NCBI GenBank assembly: GCA_019459145.1
Contig: JAIBEK010000009.1
Coordinates: forward strand, 1 to 64,000
Source: Arenimonas sp.
GTDB lineage: Bacteria; Pseudomonadota; Alphaproteobacteria; Rhizobiales; Rhizobiaceae
Reading direction: 5' to 3'
DNA length: 64,000 nt
Within the stretch, counting starts at the first letter, position 1. Each line of letters begins with the position of its first letter. Both the position numbers and the translations under genes were made by a program. The notes beneath the pieces were generated by a model. That model worked only from the letters and a program-made list of their open reading frames with translations. It made no database searches and had not been told where the DNA came from. This document shows positions 8,674-16,554 of this stretch, in pieces.

Positions 8674-9629
8674 GCGGCCTTGCCGAAATTCACCCCGCCG
8701 GCATCGGTCAGCAGGAAGGCTTCGCCGCAGGCCTTGGCCAGGGTGCGGACACGCAGGATATAGCTCTGCCGCTCGGTGACGGAAATCACGCCGCGGGCGT
8801 CCAAGAGGTTGAAGACGTGAGAGGCCTTGATGCACTGGTCATAGGCCGGGAAGACGCATTTGTGCAGGCGCTGATTGGTGTTCTCGCCTGGCGCGCCGGC
8901 GGCCAGCAGCGCCTGGCATTCCTTTTCGGCGTCGATGAAATGCCGGTGCAGCATTTCGGTATTGGCGAATTCGAAATTGTGCCGCGAATATTCCTGCTCG
9001 GCCTGGAGGAAGACCTCGCCATAGGAGATCTTCTCGTCGCCCTCGCGGCCGTTGAAGTTGAGATCGTAGACATTGTCGACGCCCTGCACATACATGGCGA
9101 GACGCTCAAGGCCATAGGTGAGTTCGCCGGCGACCGGCGAGCATTCGATGCCGCAGACCTGCTGGAAATAGGTGAACTGCGAGACTTCCATGCCGTCGCA
9201 CCAGCATTCCCAGCCAAGACCCCAGGCGCCCAGCGTCGGGCTTTCCCAATCATCCTCGACGAAGCGGATATCGTGCAGCAGCGGGTCGAGGCCGATCGCG
9301 GCGAGCGAGCCGAGATAGAGTTCCTGAAGGTTCGATGGGTTCGGCTTCAGGATGACCTGATACTGGTAATAGTGCTGAAGGCGGTTGGGGTTTTCGCCAT
9401 AGCGGCCGTCGGAAGGGCGGCGGGACGGCTGCACATAGGCGGCCTTCCACGGCTTGGGGCCAAGCGCGCGCAACGTCGTTGCCGGATGGAAGGTGCCGGC
9501 GCCAACTTCCATGTCATAGGGCTGGAGAACGGCGCAGCCCTTGTCGGCCCAGTAATTGTGCAGCGTCAGGATCAGCGCCTGGAACGAGCGCTTGGGGTCC
9601 ATATGCGGGGCGAGGCTGGTCTCGGTCAT
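8670..9629 (-). CDS. glyQ: Glycine--tRNA ligase alpha subunit
   Basis: 319 residues from ATG at 9629 ([17 protein letters not shown]); a second in-frame ATG at 9602 is possible and the upstream ribosome binding site is weak for both. The chain carries the class II signature of bacterial Gly[24 protein letters not shown] is split by its conserved Cys and Asp, followed by [33 protein letters not shown] and [11 protein letters not shown]. It holds the catalytic site for glycyl-adenylate formation and partners with GlyS. glyQ heads a minus-strand run of DUF4328, lemA, aroA and DUF2207. Confidence 0.95.
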   Translation of the reverse strand: MTETSLAPHMDPKRSFQALILTLHNYWADKGCAVLQPYDMEVGAGTFHPATTLRALGPKPWKAAYVQPSRRPSDGRYGENPNRLQHYYQYQVILKPNPSNLQELYLGSLAAIGLDPLLHDIRFVEDDWESPTLGAWGLGWECWCDGMEVSQFTYFQQVCGIECSPVAGELTYGLERLAMYVQGVDNVYDLNFNGREGDEKISYGEVFLQAEQEYSRHNFEFANTEMLHRHFIDAEKECQALLAAGAPGENTNQRLHKCVFPAYDQCIKASHVFNLLDARGVISVTERQSYILRVRTLAKACGEAFLLTDAGGVNFGKAA

Positions 9630-9731
9630 GGGATCTATCGTCCGGAACTTGTCTTGAGAGGTCGTCCGTCTGGTGCCACGGCGGGGGCGGACGGTCAAGT
9701 CATGCGTGGCGGATGCGCCTCCCCGGCGACA

Positions 9732-9760
9732 TTGTTCGGGCGGCGGATCAATGCTATTTT
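9732..9760 (+). promoter_or_regulatory. Probable parDE promoter
   Basis: TTGTTC (9732-9737) and TATTTT (9755-9760) are separated by exactly 17 bp and end 23 bp before the parD start. GGGAG stands just ahead of that start as ribosome binding site. The assignment is by consensus only. Confidence 0.55.
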
Positions 9761-9783
9761 TATTCTCGCCGCGGGAGAACCCC

Positions 9784-10059
9784 ATGACCATCAAGACCAC
9801 GATCGCCCTTTCGGAAGACCATTTGCGCTATGCTGAAAAGCTGGTTGAGAATGGACAGTATCCATCGATCTCCAGCGTGATCGAGGCGGGGCTCGAGCAG
9901 ATGATGACGACCGGAAGCGAACAGGATCCGGTTTCGGCGATGGCCGACGAGATCAACCGGCGGATGGAACTGCCGCGCGACCAGTGGATTTCGATGGAGG
10001 GCGACAACGTCTTTGATGACATCGAAGCGTTCATTCAAGCCAAGCTCGCCAAAGGTTAG
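9784..10059 (+). CDS. parD: ParD-family antitoxin (ribbon-helix-helix)
   Basis: 91 residues from ATG at 9784, chosen over the longer frame because the ribbon-helix-helix begins directly there ([25 protein letters not shown] is its core, with [10 protein letters not shown] as second helix). The acidic C-terminal half ([16 protein letters not shown]) is the expected toxin-binding arm. It should dimerise, bind the promoter region and neutralise ParE. The stop is two bases before the parE start, so the pair is co-translated. Confidence 0.9.
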   Translation: MTIKTTIALSEDHLRYAEKLVENGQYPSISSVIEAGLEQMMTTGSEQDPVSAMADEINRRMELPRDQWISMEGDNVFDDIEAFIQAKLAKG

Positions 10060-10061
10060 CT

Positions 10062-10376
10062 GTGGGCTACAAGGTCAATCGCCACCCGCTTGTGCGACAT
10101 GACCTCATGGAGATCACACGCCTTGTGGGCGATTACGCCGGCTACGACGTCTCTCGGCGGAAGATTGCCAAGATTCGCGAGGCCATCAATCTATTCGAAG
10201 ACTTCCCCCACATCGGCACGCTGCGCCACGACATTCGTCCAAATCTGCGCGCCATACCCGCCGCAGGCAAGGGCGTGATCTGCTTTACCGTCGACGATGA
10301 ACGCCGCACCGTGCTGATCATCGCCATCACCTATGCCGGCGCCGATTGGTCACGCCGCGTGGCGGAGCGGGATTAG
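10062..10376 (+). CDS. parE: ParE-family toxin (RelE/ParE superfamily)
   Basis: 104 residues starting with GTG at 10062, two bases after parD. The ParE pattern is present: an N-terminal strand and helices (HPLVRHDLMEITRLV), then LFEDFPHIGTLRHDI, LRAIPA, and C-terminal strands (VICFTVDDERRTVLIIAITYAG). Members of the ParE branch typically inhibit DNA gyrase, while RelE-like members cut mRNA; sequence alone does not decide. It is convergent with mazF, 75 bp away. Confidence 0.88.
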   Translation: MGYKVNRHPLVRHDLMEITRLVGDYAGYDVSRRKIAKIREAINLFEDFPHIGTLRHDIRPNLRAIPAAGKGVICFTVDDERRTVLIIAITYAGADWSRRVAERD

Positions 10377-10451
10377 GACCCGCGCTCACTTCTTCTCCTG
10401 CCTGATGCCAGGTGTAGACACGGAACTCGCCAGATCGGCGGCGGGCACCCG

Positions 10452-10787
10452 CTATAGTCCGATCAAAGCCCGTGCCTTGGCGCGAATCTCCGCCAGTTCG
10501 GACGGCTCGACCTGGCCTTTTTGGATGGCCTTTCGCGCCCGCCAATCGAGGCTCTTGATCTGATCAGCAAGCACCACGCTCGTTCTGGTCCCGGAGAGCT
10601 CGACTTCGAATGGATATCCCTTGATCCGCGTGGTCATCGGGCAGCAGAGCATAAGGCCGGTCTTGCCGTTGTAGGTCGACGGGCTGATGACGACAGCCGG
10701 TCGATGGCCGGCCTGCTCGTGCCCCGCCTGAGGGTCGAAATGTAGCCAGACGATATCGCCGGCCTCGGGCACGTAAGGCCCGGCCAT
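10452..10787 (-). CDS. mazF: MazF-family endoribonuclease toxin
   Basis: 111 residues. It has the MazF/PemK fold signature: YVPEAGDIVWLHFDPQ, the HRPAVVISP core with conserved Arg-Pro, GLMLCCPMTT, and VVLADQIKSLDWRARK. These toxins cut RNA at short sequence motifs. The ATG at 10787 overlaps the mazE stop as TGATG, the usual tight coupling of this module. The C-terminal helix (ELAEIRAKARALIGL) completes the normal length. Confidence 0.93.
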   Translation of the reverse strand: MAGPYVPEAGDIVWLHFDPQAGHEQAGHRPAVVISPSTYNGKTGLMLCCPMTTRIKGYPFEVELSGTRTSVVLADQIKSLDWRARKAIQKGQVEPSELAEIRAKARALIGL

Positions 10788-11029
10788 CAGAGAGTTTCCT
10801 TGCCTACCGGCACTCCAAACCCTTCTTCGTCATGCAGATTTTGCGTCGTTATTCCGCCGAGCAGGGCATCTATGTCATAGGCTCTGGGACGATACGCTTC
10901 TATGATGATTTTTCCGGCTTCCTCGCGAATATCGACCTCGCTGTCAAATCGTAGGTTTGCCGCCTCCAGGACAGCCGCGGGAATGCGGATAGATGCGCTA
11001 TTGCCCCATTTTCTAACGGTCGATCGCAT
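10787..11029 (-). CDS. mazE: MazE-family antitoxin (AbrB-like)
   Basis: 80 residues. The N-terminal swapped-hairpin DNA-binding domain starts VRKWGNSASIRIPAAVLEAA, as in MazE/PemI. The C-terminal part is probably flexible and holds the toxin-contacting residues. A GGGGGTGG stretch precedes the ATG at 11029. It neutralises MazF and, with it, should repress the promoter at 11053-11081. Confidence 0.93.
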   Translation of the reverse strand: MRSTVRKWGNSASIRIPAAVLEAANLRFDSEVDIREEAGKIIIEAYRPRAYDIDALLGGITTQNLHDEEGFGVPVGKETL

Positions 11030-11052
11030 TTTCCACCCCCAATCTCAGTGGA

Positions 11053-11094
11053 ACTATAGCATGCGGTCGGTTGAGTATCAACATTGTATCAACA
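11053..11094 (-). promoter_or_regulatory. mazEF promoter and repeat-type operator
   Basis: On the minus strand TTGATA (11076-11081) and TATAGT (11053-11058) are 17 bp apart, close to the sigma70 consensus, 23 bp from the mazE start. The -35 lies in a direct repeat GTATCAACA at 11075-11083 and 11086-11094 (11-bp period, about one helical turn). It also touches a 5-bp inverted repeat, GTTGA/TCAAC, at 11070-11082. A MazE or MazEF binding site is the natural reading. Confidence 0.65.
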
Positions 11095-11109
11095 CAATGA
11101 TCGCCGCCG

Positions 11110-11301
11110 TCACTCCTCCTCGCGCTTCACCCGATACTCGCCGGTCACCTCGTCCTTGACCAGCGTGCCCATGGCGCCGGTCTGGCGCTCCTTCTCGGCG
11201 GCCTTCGATTTCGCCTGGAGTTTCTCGGCATCGGATACGAAGCGGCGATAGAGGAAATAGGCGCCTCCAATCAGAATGACGAAGAAGATGATCCGCGACA
11301 T
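11110..11301 (-). CDS. Small single-pass membrane protein, unknown function
   Basis: 63 residues. An N-terminal membrane helix (about 3-19, RIIFFVILIGGAYFLYR) is followed by a highly charged tail rich in Lys and Glu with a short TLVKDEVTGEYRV segment. The gene begins 14 bp after the S49 peptidase stop on the same strand and is probably co-transcribed with it. No family is recognised; the real gene status rests on position, codon character and the sensible membrane topology. Confidence 0.65.
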   Translation of the reverse strand: MSRIIFFVILIGGAYFLYRRFVSDAEKLQAKSKAAEKERQTGAMGTLVKDEVTGEYRVKREEE

Positions 11302-11315
11302 GTGTCCTCACGCTG

Positions 11316-12182
11316 TCAGAGCCCGTAGCGGCTCCACAATGCCTTTTCTTCCAGCGTCTCGGCAAGCCCGGACACGGCGGCTGCGGCCATCTGCTCCATG
11401 CCGGCACCCTTCGCGCCGACGCCCGGCAGCTTGCGGCCGAAGAAATCCTTGGTGCCCGAGACCAGTTCCAGCTTGGCATCGCCGCCGTAACGCTTCTTGA
11501 TCTCCGCCCGCATGTCGCCGAGACTGTCGATGAGACCGAGTTCCAGCCCGCGCCGGCCGGTCCAGAACAGGCCGGAAAAGATGTCGGGGTTTTCGGCAAG
11601 TACGCTGCCGCGGCGCGACTTGACCATGTCGATGAAGATCTCGTGGATCTCGACCTGCAGCGATTTCAGATAGTCGATATCGCTTTCCTTCTCCGGCTGG
11701 AAGGGATCGAGGATCACCTTGTTTTCGCCGGCGGTATAGACGCGGCGCTCGACACCGATCTTCTTCAGCAATTCGGGGAAACCGAAGCCGCCGGAGACGA
11801 CGCCGATCGAGCCGACGATCGAGGTGGCATCGGCAAAGATCTCGTCGCCGGCCAGGGCGATCATGTAGCCGCCGGAGGCCGCCACGTCCTCGACGAAGAC
11901 CAGCACGCGCTTGTTCTTCTCCTCGGCCAGCGCGCGGATGCGGTCGAAGATCATGCGGGATTGCACCGGGGAACCGCCGGGTGAATTGATCGACAGCACC
12001 ACGGCGGGGCTGCCCTTCTTCGAGAAGGCCTTTTCCAGTGCGGGCGCGACGCTTGCGAGGTTCAGCTGCTGCTTGAAACGGCTGCCGCCGCTCATGATCG
12101 CGCCGTGCAGGCGCACGACCGGGATCACCAGTCCGTCATCGCGGAACCGCTTGGGCACCAGACGCTTGAACAAACCCGCCAT
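11316..12182 (-). CDS. S49 family peptidase (SppA/SohB-like)
   Basis: 288 residues. The ClpP-like fold has the S49 catalytic pair: a Ser in VEDVAASGGYMIALA (about 106) and a Lys in YTAGENKVILDPF (about 157). The INSPGGSP oxyanion segment lies at about 65-72. The chain has one protease domain, half the size of E. coli SppA, and no strong membrane anchor in the first 25 residues (a basic stretch instead). Such proteins degrade signal-peptide remnants or membrane-associated peptides. It is followed 14 bp later by a small membrane protein. Confidence 0.88.
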   Translation of the reverse strand: MAGLFKRLVPKRFRDDGLVIPVVRLHGAIMSGGSRFKQQLNLASVAPALEKAFSKKGSPAVVLSINSPGGSPVQSRMIFDRIRALAEEKNKRVLVFVEDVAASGGYMIALAGDEIFADATSIVGSIGVVSGGFGFPELLKKIGVERRVYTAGENKVILDPFQPEKESDIDYLKSLQVEIHEIFIDMVKSRRGSVLAENPDIFSGLFWTGRRGLELGLIDSLGDMRAEIKKRYGGDAKLELVSGTKDFFGRKLPGVGAKGAGMEQMAAAAVSGLAETLEEKALWSRYGL

Positions 12183-12266
12183 CGATCACTTACCTCGCAT
12201 TGTCATTCATCTTGCACCGAGATGTAAGATGCTGGGCGACAAACACAATGGAGCCGTTTCAGAAAA

Positions 12267-13058
12267 TCATCGGCCCTTGCGGCCATAGGCGGCGCGGCCG
12301 TTGTTGAGATCATCGACGAAAGGCGAGAACTTGTGGCTTTCCGGATCGTCGTGCATCAGAAGCGGGGAACGCAGGTTGAGCCGTGCGCGCGAGCCCTTGA
12401 TCCCGGTCACCAGGATGCGCACCGCGTTCTCGCCTGATCGCGGATAGACCGGCGTCAGTTCAAGCCCGCCGAAGCGGCGGCCGCAGGCCTCGATGATATC
12501 TCCGATAGATTGCGGGCGGGCGATCAGCGACAATTGCCCGCCCGGCACCATGATGGCGCCGGCTGTCCTGATCCAGCTTTCGAAGAGATCCTCGGTCATC
12601 GCATGGGCCTCGGCCTTCAACTGGTCCGGTGTCCTGCGATCGCCGGCATCGTTGAAGGGGGGATTCATGATCACATGGTCGAAGACATCGTCGGCAAGGC
12701 CGGCGGCGACTCGGGCCTTGCCCGTGAGCGTGACATCCACCTCCAAAAGGGACACGCGCCGGGAAAGGGCTGCGTTTTCCTGAAGCGCCAGGCTCTTGGC
12801 CGCATAGGCGATCATCTCGGGCGAACGCTCGACCAGGGTGACCTCGGCCCCCTCCAGCCGGGCGGCGACAGCCAGACCGGCGGCGCCGGCGCCGGCACCG
12901 AGGTCGGCTACACGAACGCGGCCCCTGGCATCGACCAGCGATGCCAGCAACATGGCGTCCATGCCGGCGCGATGCCCCCTGCCCTTGGGCTGGACCAGAT
13001 GGAAGCGGCCACGGTGAAAGGCGTCGACGGTTTCGATGACGGGATCGGAGGCGGACAC
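12267..13058 (-). CDS. SAM-dependent methyltransferase, TrmN6-like
   Basis: 263 residues. A class I methyltransferase fold is shown by VADLGAGAGAAGLAVAARL (SAM-binding loop) and the N6-adenine or amino methyltransferase motif NPPFND (about 130-135). It resembles the tRNA1(Val) adenine-37 N6-methyltransferase group (YfiC/TrmN6). The opening DAFHRGRFHLVQP and the HRAGMDAMLLA segment are common to that group in alphaproteobacteria. The exact substrate is inferred. It starts 3 bp after the DUF2007 stop, forming a two-gene unit. Confidence 0.8.
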   Translation of the reverse strand: MSASDPVIETVDAFHRGRFHLVQPKGRGHRAGMDAMLLASLVDARGRVRVADLGAGAGAAGLAVAARLEGAEVTLVERSPEMIAYAAKSLALQENAALSRRVSLLEVDVTLTGKARVAAGLADDVFDHVIMNPPFNDAGDRRTPDQLKAEAHAMTEDLFESWIRTAGAIMVPGGQLSLIARPQSIGDIIEACGRRFGGLELTPVYPRSGENAVRILVTGIKGSRARLNLRSPLLMHDDPESHKFSPFVDDLNNGRAAYGRKGR

Positions 13059-13061
13059 GGA

Positions 13062-13292
13062 TCAGTCCTCGTTATCGCGCAACTCGTCGCCCAGGCCAGC
13101 ATCGGTGAGGATGGTCCGCGCTTCGTCCGCCCGGCCGCTCTCGACCAGCAGGCGGCGCGGCAGCATGCCGAGCGAGCCTTCGAGAATGCTCATCGCCTGA
13201 TCGGCGATCATGCAGGAAATCCCGGCATCTTTCATCAGGCTTTGGGCAAACGACAGGAGAACGGCATCGTTGGTGCGGATAATCTCGTGCAT
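13062..13292 (-). CDS. DUF2007 domain protein (putative signal-transducing small protein)
   Basis: 76 residues, the normal size of a DUF2007 protein. It begins MHEIIRTNDAVLLSFAQSLMKDAGI and has the LLVESGRADEARTIL ending typical of this ferredoxin-like or PII-like small fold. GAGG stands five bases upstream of the ATG. The role is unknown; the family is proposed to sense small ligands. It is co-transcribed with the downstream methyltransferase and is divergent from ispB. Confidence 0.85.
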   Translation of the reverse strand: MHEIIRTNDAVLLSFAQSLMKDAGISCMIADQAMSILEGSLGMLPRRLLVESGRADEARTILTDAGLGDELRDNED

Positions 13293-13339
13293 TGCGCCTC
13301 AAAACCCTCCCTAAAAAGGTCTGGGCGGCCGATTCGGGC

Positions 13340-13368
13340 TTGCCCATCATGCGACCGCTTTTTATTGT
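13340..13368 (+). promoter_or_regulatory. Probable ispB promoter
   Basis: TTGCCC (13340-13345) and TATTGT (13363-13368) lie 17 bp apart in the divergent region. They end about 30 bp before the ispB start, with GGAG at 13387-13390. The -35 is only a partial match. Confidence 0.45.
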
Positions 13369-13399
13369 CGCGCCGAGAATGCAATAGGAGTCCGGTGCG

Positions 13400-14416
13400 T
13401 TGGGCGTAGTCATACCGCTTGAGGAAAGCAAAAACAAACAGGCATCCATCCAGCCTCTGGTGGACCTGACCAAGCCGGGCATGGAACGGGTGAACCAGCT
13501 CATCCTGTCGAAGGCCGGCTCCGACGTGCAGATGATCCCGGAAGTGGCCAATCACCTGATCTCGTCCGGCGGCAAGCGGCTTCGCCCGATGCTGACGCTG
13601 GCATCGGCCGCGCTGTTCGACTATCGCGGCGAAGGCGACGTGAAGCTCGCAACCAGCGTCGAGTTCATGCACACGGCCACGCTTTTACACGACGACGTGG
13701 TCGACGAGAGCGATCTCCGTCGCGGCAAGTCGACCGCCCGGATGATCTGGGGCAACCAGGCGAGCGTGCTGGTCGGCGACTTCCTGCTTGGCCAGGCCTT
13801 CCGCATGATGGTCGAGGTCGGCTCGCTGGAAGCGCTCGACGTACTCTCGGCCGCCGCATCGGTGATCGCCGAGGGCGAAGTGCTGCAACTGTCCGTCGCC
13901 AAGAACATGGAGACGACCGAGGACGACTATCTGTCGGTCATTCGCGCCAAGACGGCGGCGCTCTTTGCCGCCGCGGCCGAAGTCGGCCCGATCATCGCCG
14001 GCGCCGACAAGGCCGGCCGCAATGCGCTGAAATCCTACGGCATGAACCTTGGCCTAGCCTTCCAGCTGGTCGACGACGCGCTCGACTATGGCGGCAAGGC
14101 GGCCGATCTCGGCAAGAATGTCGGCGACGATTTCCGCGAGGGCAAGATTACGCTCCCTGTCATCCTCGCCTATCGGCGCGGCACCAAGGAAGAGCGCGAA
14201 TTCTGGCGCGATGCGATCGAGCAGGGACAGAACGACGATGCGCGGCTGGAAAAGGCGCTGGGGCTGATCACCAAATACGGGGCGCTTAACGATACGATCG
14301 CCCGCGCCCTGCACTATGGCACGATTGCCCGCGACGCGCTGGCACCCTTGCCGGAGACGGAATGGAAGTCGGCACTGATGGACGTCATCGACTTCTGCAT
14401 CGCCCGCGTCAACTGA
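13400..14416 (+). CDS. ispB: Polyprenyl diphosphate synthase (octaprenyl-type, ubiquinone side chain)
   Basis: 338 residues from a TTG at 13400 with GGAG nine bases upstream; no ATG or GTG is better placed. Both aspartate-rich motifs are present: HDDVVDE (first, about 95-101) and VDDALDY (second, about 223-229). GGKRLRP lies at the isopentenyl diphosphate site. It makes the long C40-C50 polyprenyl chain used for ubiquinone. The small residues ahead of the first motif fit a long-chain enzyme; the exact chain length cannot be read. Confidence 0.92.
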   Translation: MGVVIPLEESKNKQASIQPLVDLTKPGMERVNQLILSKAGSDVQMIPEVANHLISSGGKRLRPMLTLASAALFDYRGEGDVKLATSVEFMHTATLLHDDVVDESDLRRGKSTARMIWGNQASVLVGDFLLGQAFRMMVEVGSLEALDVLSAAASVIAEGEVLQLSVAKNMETTEDDYLSVIRAKTAALFAAAAEVGPIIAGADKAGRNALKSYGMNLGLAFQLVDDALDYGGKAADLGKNVGDDFREGKITLPVILAYRRGTKEEREFWRDAIEQGQNDDARLEKALGLITKYGALNDTIARALHYGTIARDALAPLPETEWKSALMDVIDFCIARVN

Positions 14417-14539
14417 GGCGGGCGGGGTCTCTCCTTGCGAGGCTGCTTCAAAAAAGCCATTCTGTACAGGTTACATTCCCGCATTCTGGGGTATCAACAG
14501 CCCGTGGCGGCTGGTCATCGATTCTTGAAAGGCTCTTTC

Positions 14540-16549
14540 ATGCGGCAAAGACTTGCCATCCGCCTGCTCGCCGGTACGGCGCTCGCCTTCCTGGCCGGTG
14601 TTCTTCCCACCAGCCTCGTGCATGCCCAGACCGCAGATGAAGCGAAACCTGCCCAAACGCAGAGCTTCGACGTCGAAAGTGTCGACAGTTTTTCCGGAGC
14701 CTTGCTGGCCGCCCGCACGGCCGATGCCGACCGCGACTACGAGAATGCCATCGCGCTCTACAAGAAGGCGCTGTCCTACTCGCCCGATGAGCTCGACATC
14801 CAGGAAAGGCTGATGATCGCGCTGTTCATGAACGGCGATTTCGACGAGGGCGTGGCTCTTGCCGAAGAGCTGAAGAGCGACGAGGCCGTCGAACGCGTCA
14901 CCGCGGTCGCGCGCGCGCTGGAAGCGATGCGCAAGGGCGATTTCACCGGGGCCGAAAAGATCCTCACCTACAGCGGGCCGAACGACCTCGACCGGCTGAT
15001 GAACCAGCTTCTCGTCGCCTGGACCAAGGCGGGCGCCGGTCAGGGCAAGGAGGCGCTGGCGCTGATCGAGGGGCTCGAAGGTCCGGACTGGTACGGTATT
15101 TTCCAGAACTACAATGCCGGCGCGCTTGCGGCGATGATCGGCGACGCCGATGCCGCGCGTCGCCATTTCACCGACGCCCTGACCGACAAGTCGGGCGCGG
15201 CGACAGCGCCCGATACCTTTACCCGCGCCGTCATTTCGCTCGCCACGCTCGAGGCCCGCGAGGGCAACAAGCAGAAGGCGCTCGACGCGATTTCGCTCGG
15301 CGACGAGATGATCTCCAATTTCGCCCCCTTCAAGGCGCTGCGCGAACGGGTCGACGCCGGGGAAAAGCCGGAATTGCTGGCGGCAACGGCTGCCCAGGGT
15401 GCTGCCGGCGTGCTGTTCTCGATCGGCGGCGCGCTCAACCGCGACGGCGCGGAAGACACGGTCATGCTCTATCTGCAACTGGCCCGCGCGCTCGACCCGA
15501 CGAGCGCCGACACGCTGATCCTGCTCGGCGGCATTGCCGAAAATGCCAAGCAGATGGAGCGTGCCATCCAGTTCTACGCCCAAGTGCCGCCGACGTCGCC
15601 GATGCGGCGTCTTTCCGAGTTGCAACTGGGTCTGACGCTGGCCCAGACCGGCAAGGTCGATGAGGCACGCCAGCATCTGAAGTCGCTGATCGATTCCGAT
15701 CCGTCCGACATTCGCAGCTATCTCGCCTTCGGCAGCGTGCTGTCGGATGCCAAGGACTATCCCGCCATGGCGGCGAACTACGACAAGGCCGTCGAGATCA
15801 TCGGCCCGAACCCGGCCAAGGGCTATTGGTCGATCTTCTTCCAGCGCGGCATCGCCTATGAGCGGCTGAAGAAATGGGAACAGGCGGAACCGAATTTCCG
15901 CAAGGCGCTGGAGCTCAATCCGGACCAGCCGCAGGTTCTCAACTATCTTGGCTATTCCTGGGTCGACATGAACCGCAATCTCGAGGAAGGCCTCGACATG
16001 ATCCGCAAGGCGGTCGAGCTTCGCCCGGACGACGGCTATGTCGTCGATTCGCTCGGCTGGGCCTATTTTCGCCTTGGCCGTTTCGACGAGGCGGTTCGCG
16101 AGCTGGAGCGCGCGATCGAGCTCAGGGCCGGAGACGCGACCATCAACGACCATCTGGGCGACGCCTATTGGCGGGTCGGGCGCAGGCTGGAAGCGACCTA
16201 TCAGTGGAAGCGGGCGCTGATTTCCAAGCCGGACCTGGCGGAAATCCCGAAGATCGAGGCGAAGCTCCGGGACGGCCTGCCCGAGACGACACCGGAAGTC
16301 GCCGCCAAGGGCGATGAGGCGGCCAAGCCGCCCGTGATGACCGATGCGGAGCAGGGAACGGCCGCCGCGGCAGCCGACAGCGAAAACTATACCGTCAAGT
16401 CCGGCGATTCGCTGTGGGACATCGCTACCGAGGCCTTCGGCGACGGCCAGCGCTTCATCGACCTGATCAATGCCAATCCGAGCCTGAAGCGCAATCCCGA
16501 TCGGATCTTTCCCGGCCAGCAGCTGAAGATGCCGATGGTGGGCGACTAA
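14540..16549 (+). CDS. Secreted TPR-repeat protein with C-terminal LysM domain
   Basis: 669 residues from ATG at 14540, chosen because a signal peptide starts there (basic MRQRLAIR, hydrophobic core to about 25, cleavage near LVHA-Q). The body is a string of tetratricopeptide repeats from about residue 50 to 590, clearest in the two consecutive units ending in ALELNPDQPQVLNYLGY and AVELRPDDGYVVDSLGW. After an acidic linker the last 55 residues form a LysM module (YTVKSGDSLWDIA, LINANPSL, IFPGQQLKMP). It is expected in the periplasm, scaffolding partners near peptidoglycan. It precedes ispE by 5 bp. Confidence 0.85.
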   Translation: MRQRLAIRLLAGTALAFLAGVLPTSLVHAQTADEAKPAQTQSFDVESVDSFSGALLAARTADADRDYENAIALYKKALSYSPDELDIQERLMIALFMNGDFDEGVALAEELKSDEAVERVTAVARALEAMRKGDFTGAEKILTYSGPNDLDRLMNQLLVAWTKAGAGQGKEALALIEGLEGPDWYGIFQNYNAGALAAMIGDADAARRHFTDALTDKSGAATAPDTFTRAVISLATLEAREGNKQKALDAISLGDEMISNFAPFKALRERVDAGEKPELLAATAAQGAAGVLFSIGGALNRDGAEDTVMLYLQLARALDPTSADTLILLGGIAENAKQMERAIQFYAQVPPTSPMRRLSELQLGLTLAQTGKVDEARQHLKSLIDSDPSDIRSYLAFGSVLSDAKDYPAMAANYDKAVEIIGPNPAKGYWSIFFQRGIAYERLKKWEQAEPNFRKALELNPDQPQVLNYLGYSWVDMNRNLEEGLDMIRKAVELRPDDGYVVDSLGWAYFRLGRFDEAVRELERAIELRAGDATINDHLGDAYWRVGRRLEATYQWKRALISKPDLAEIPKIEAKLRDGLPETTPEVAAKGDEAAKPPVMTDAEQGTAAAAADSENYTVKSGDSLWDIATEAFGDGQRFIDLINANPSLKRNPDRIFPGQQLKMPMVGD

Positions 16550-16554
16550 ACGTC

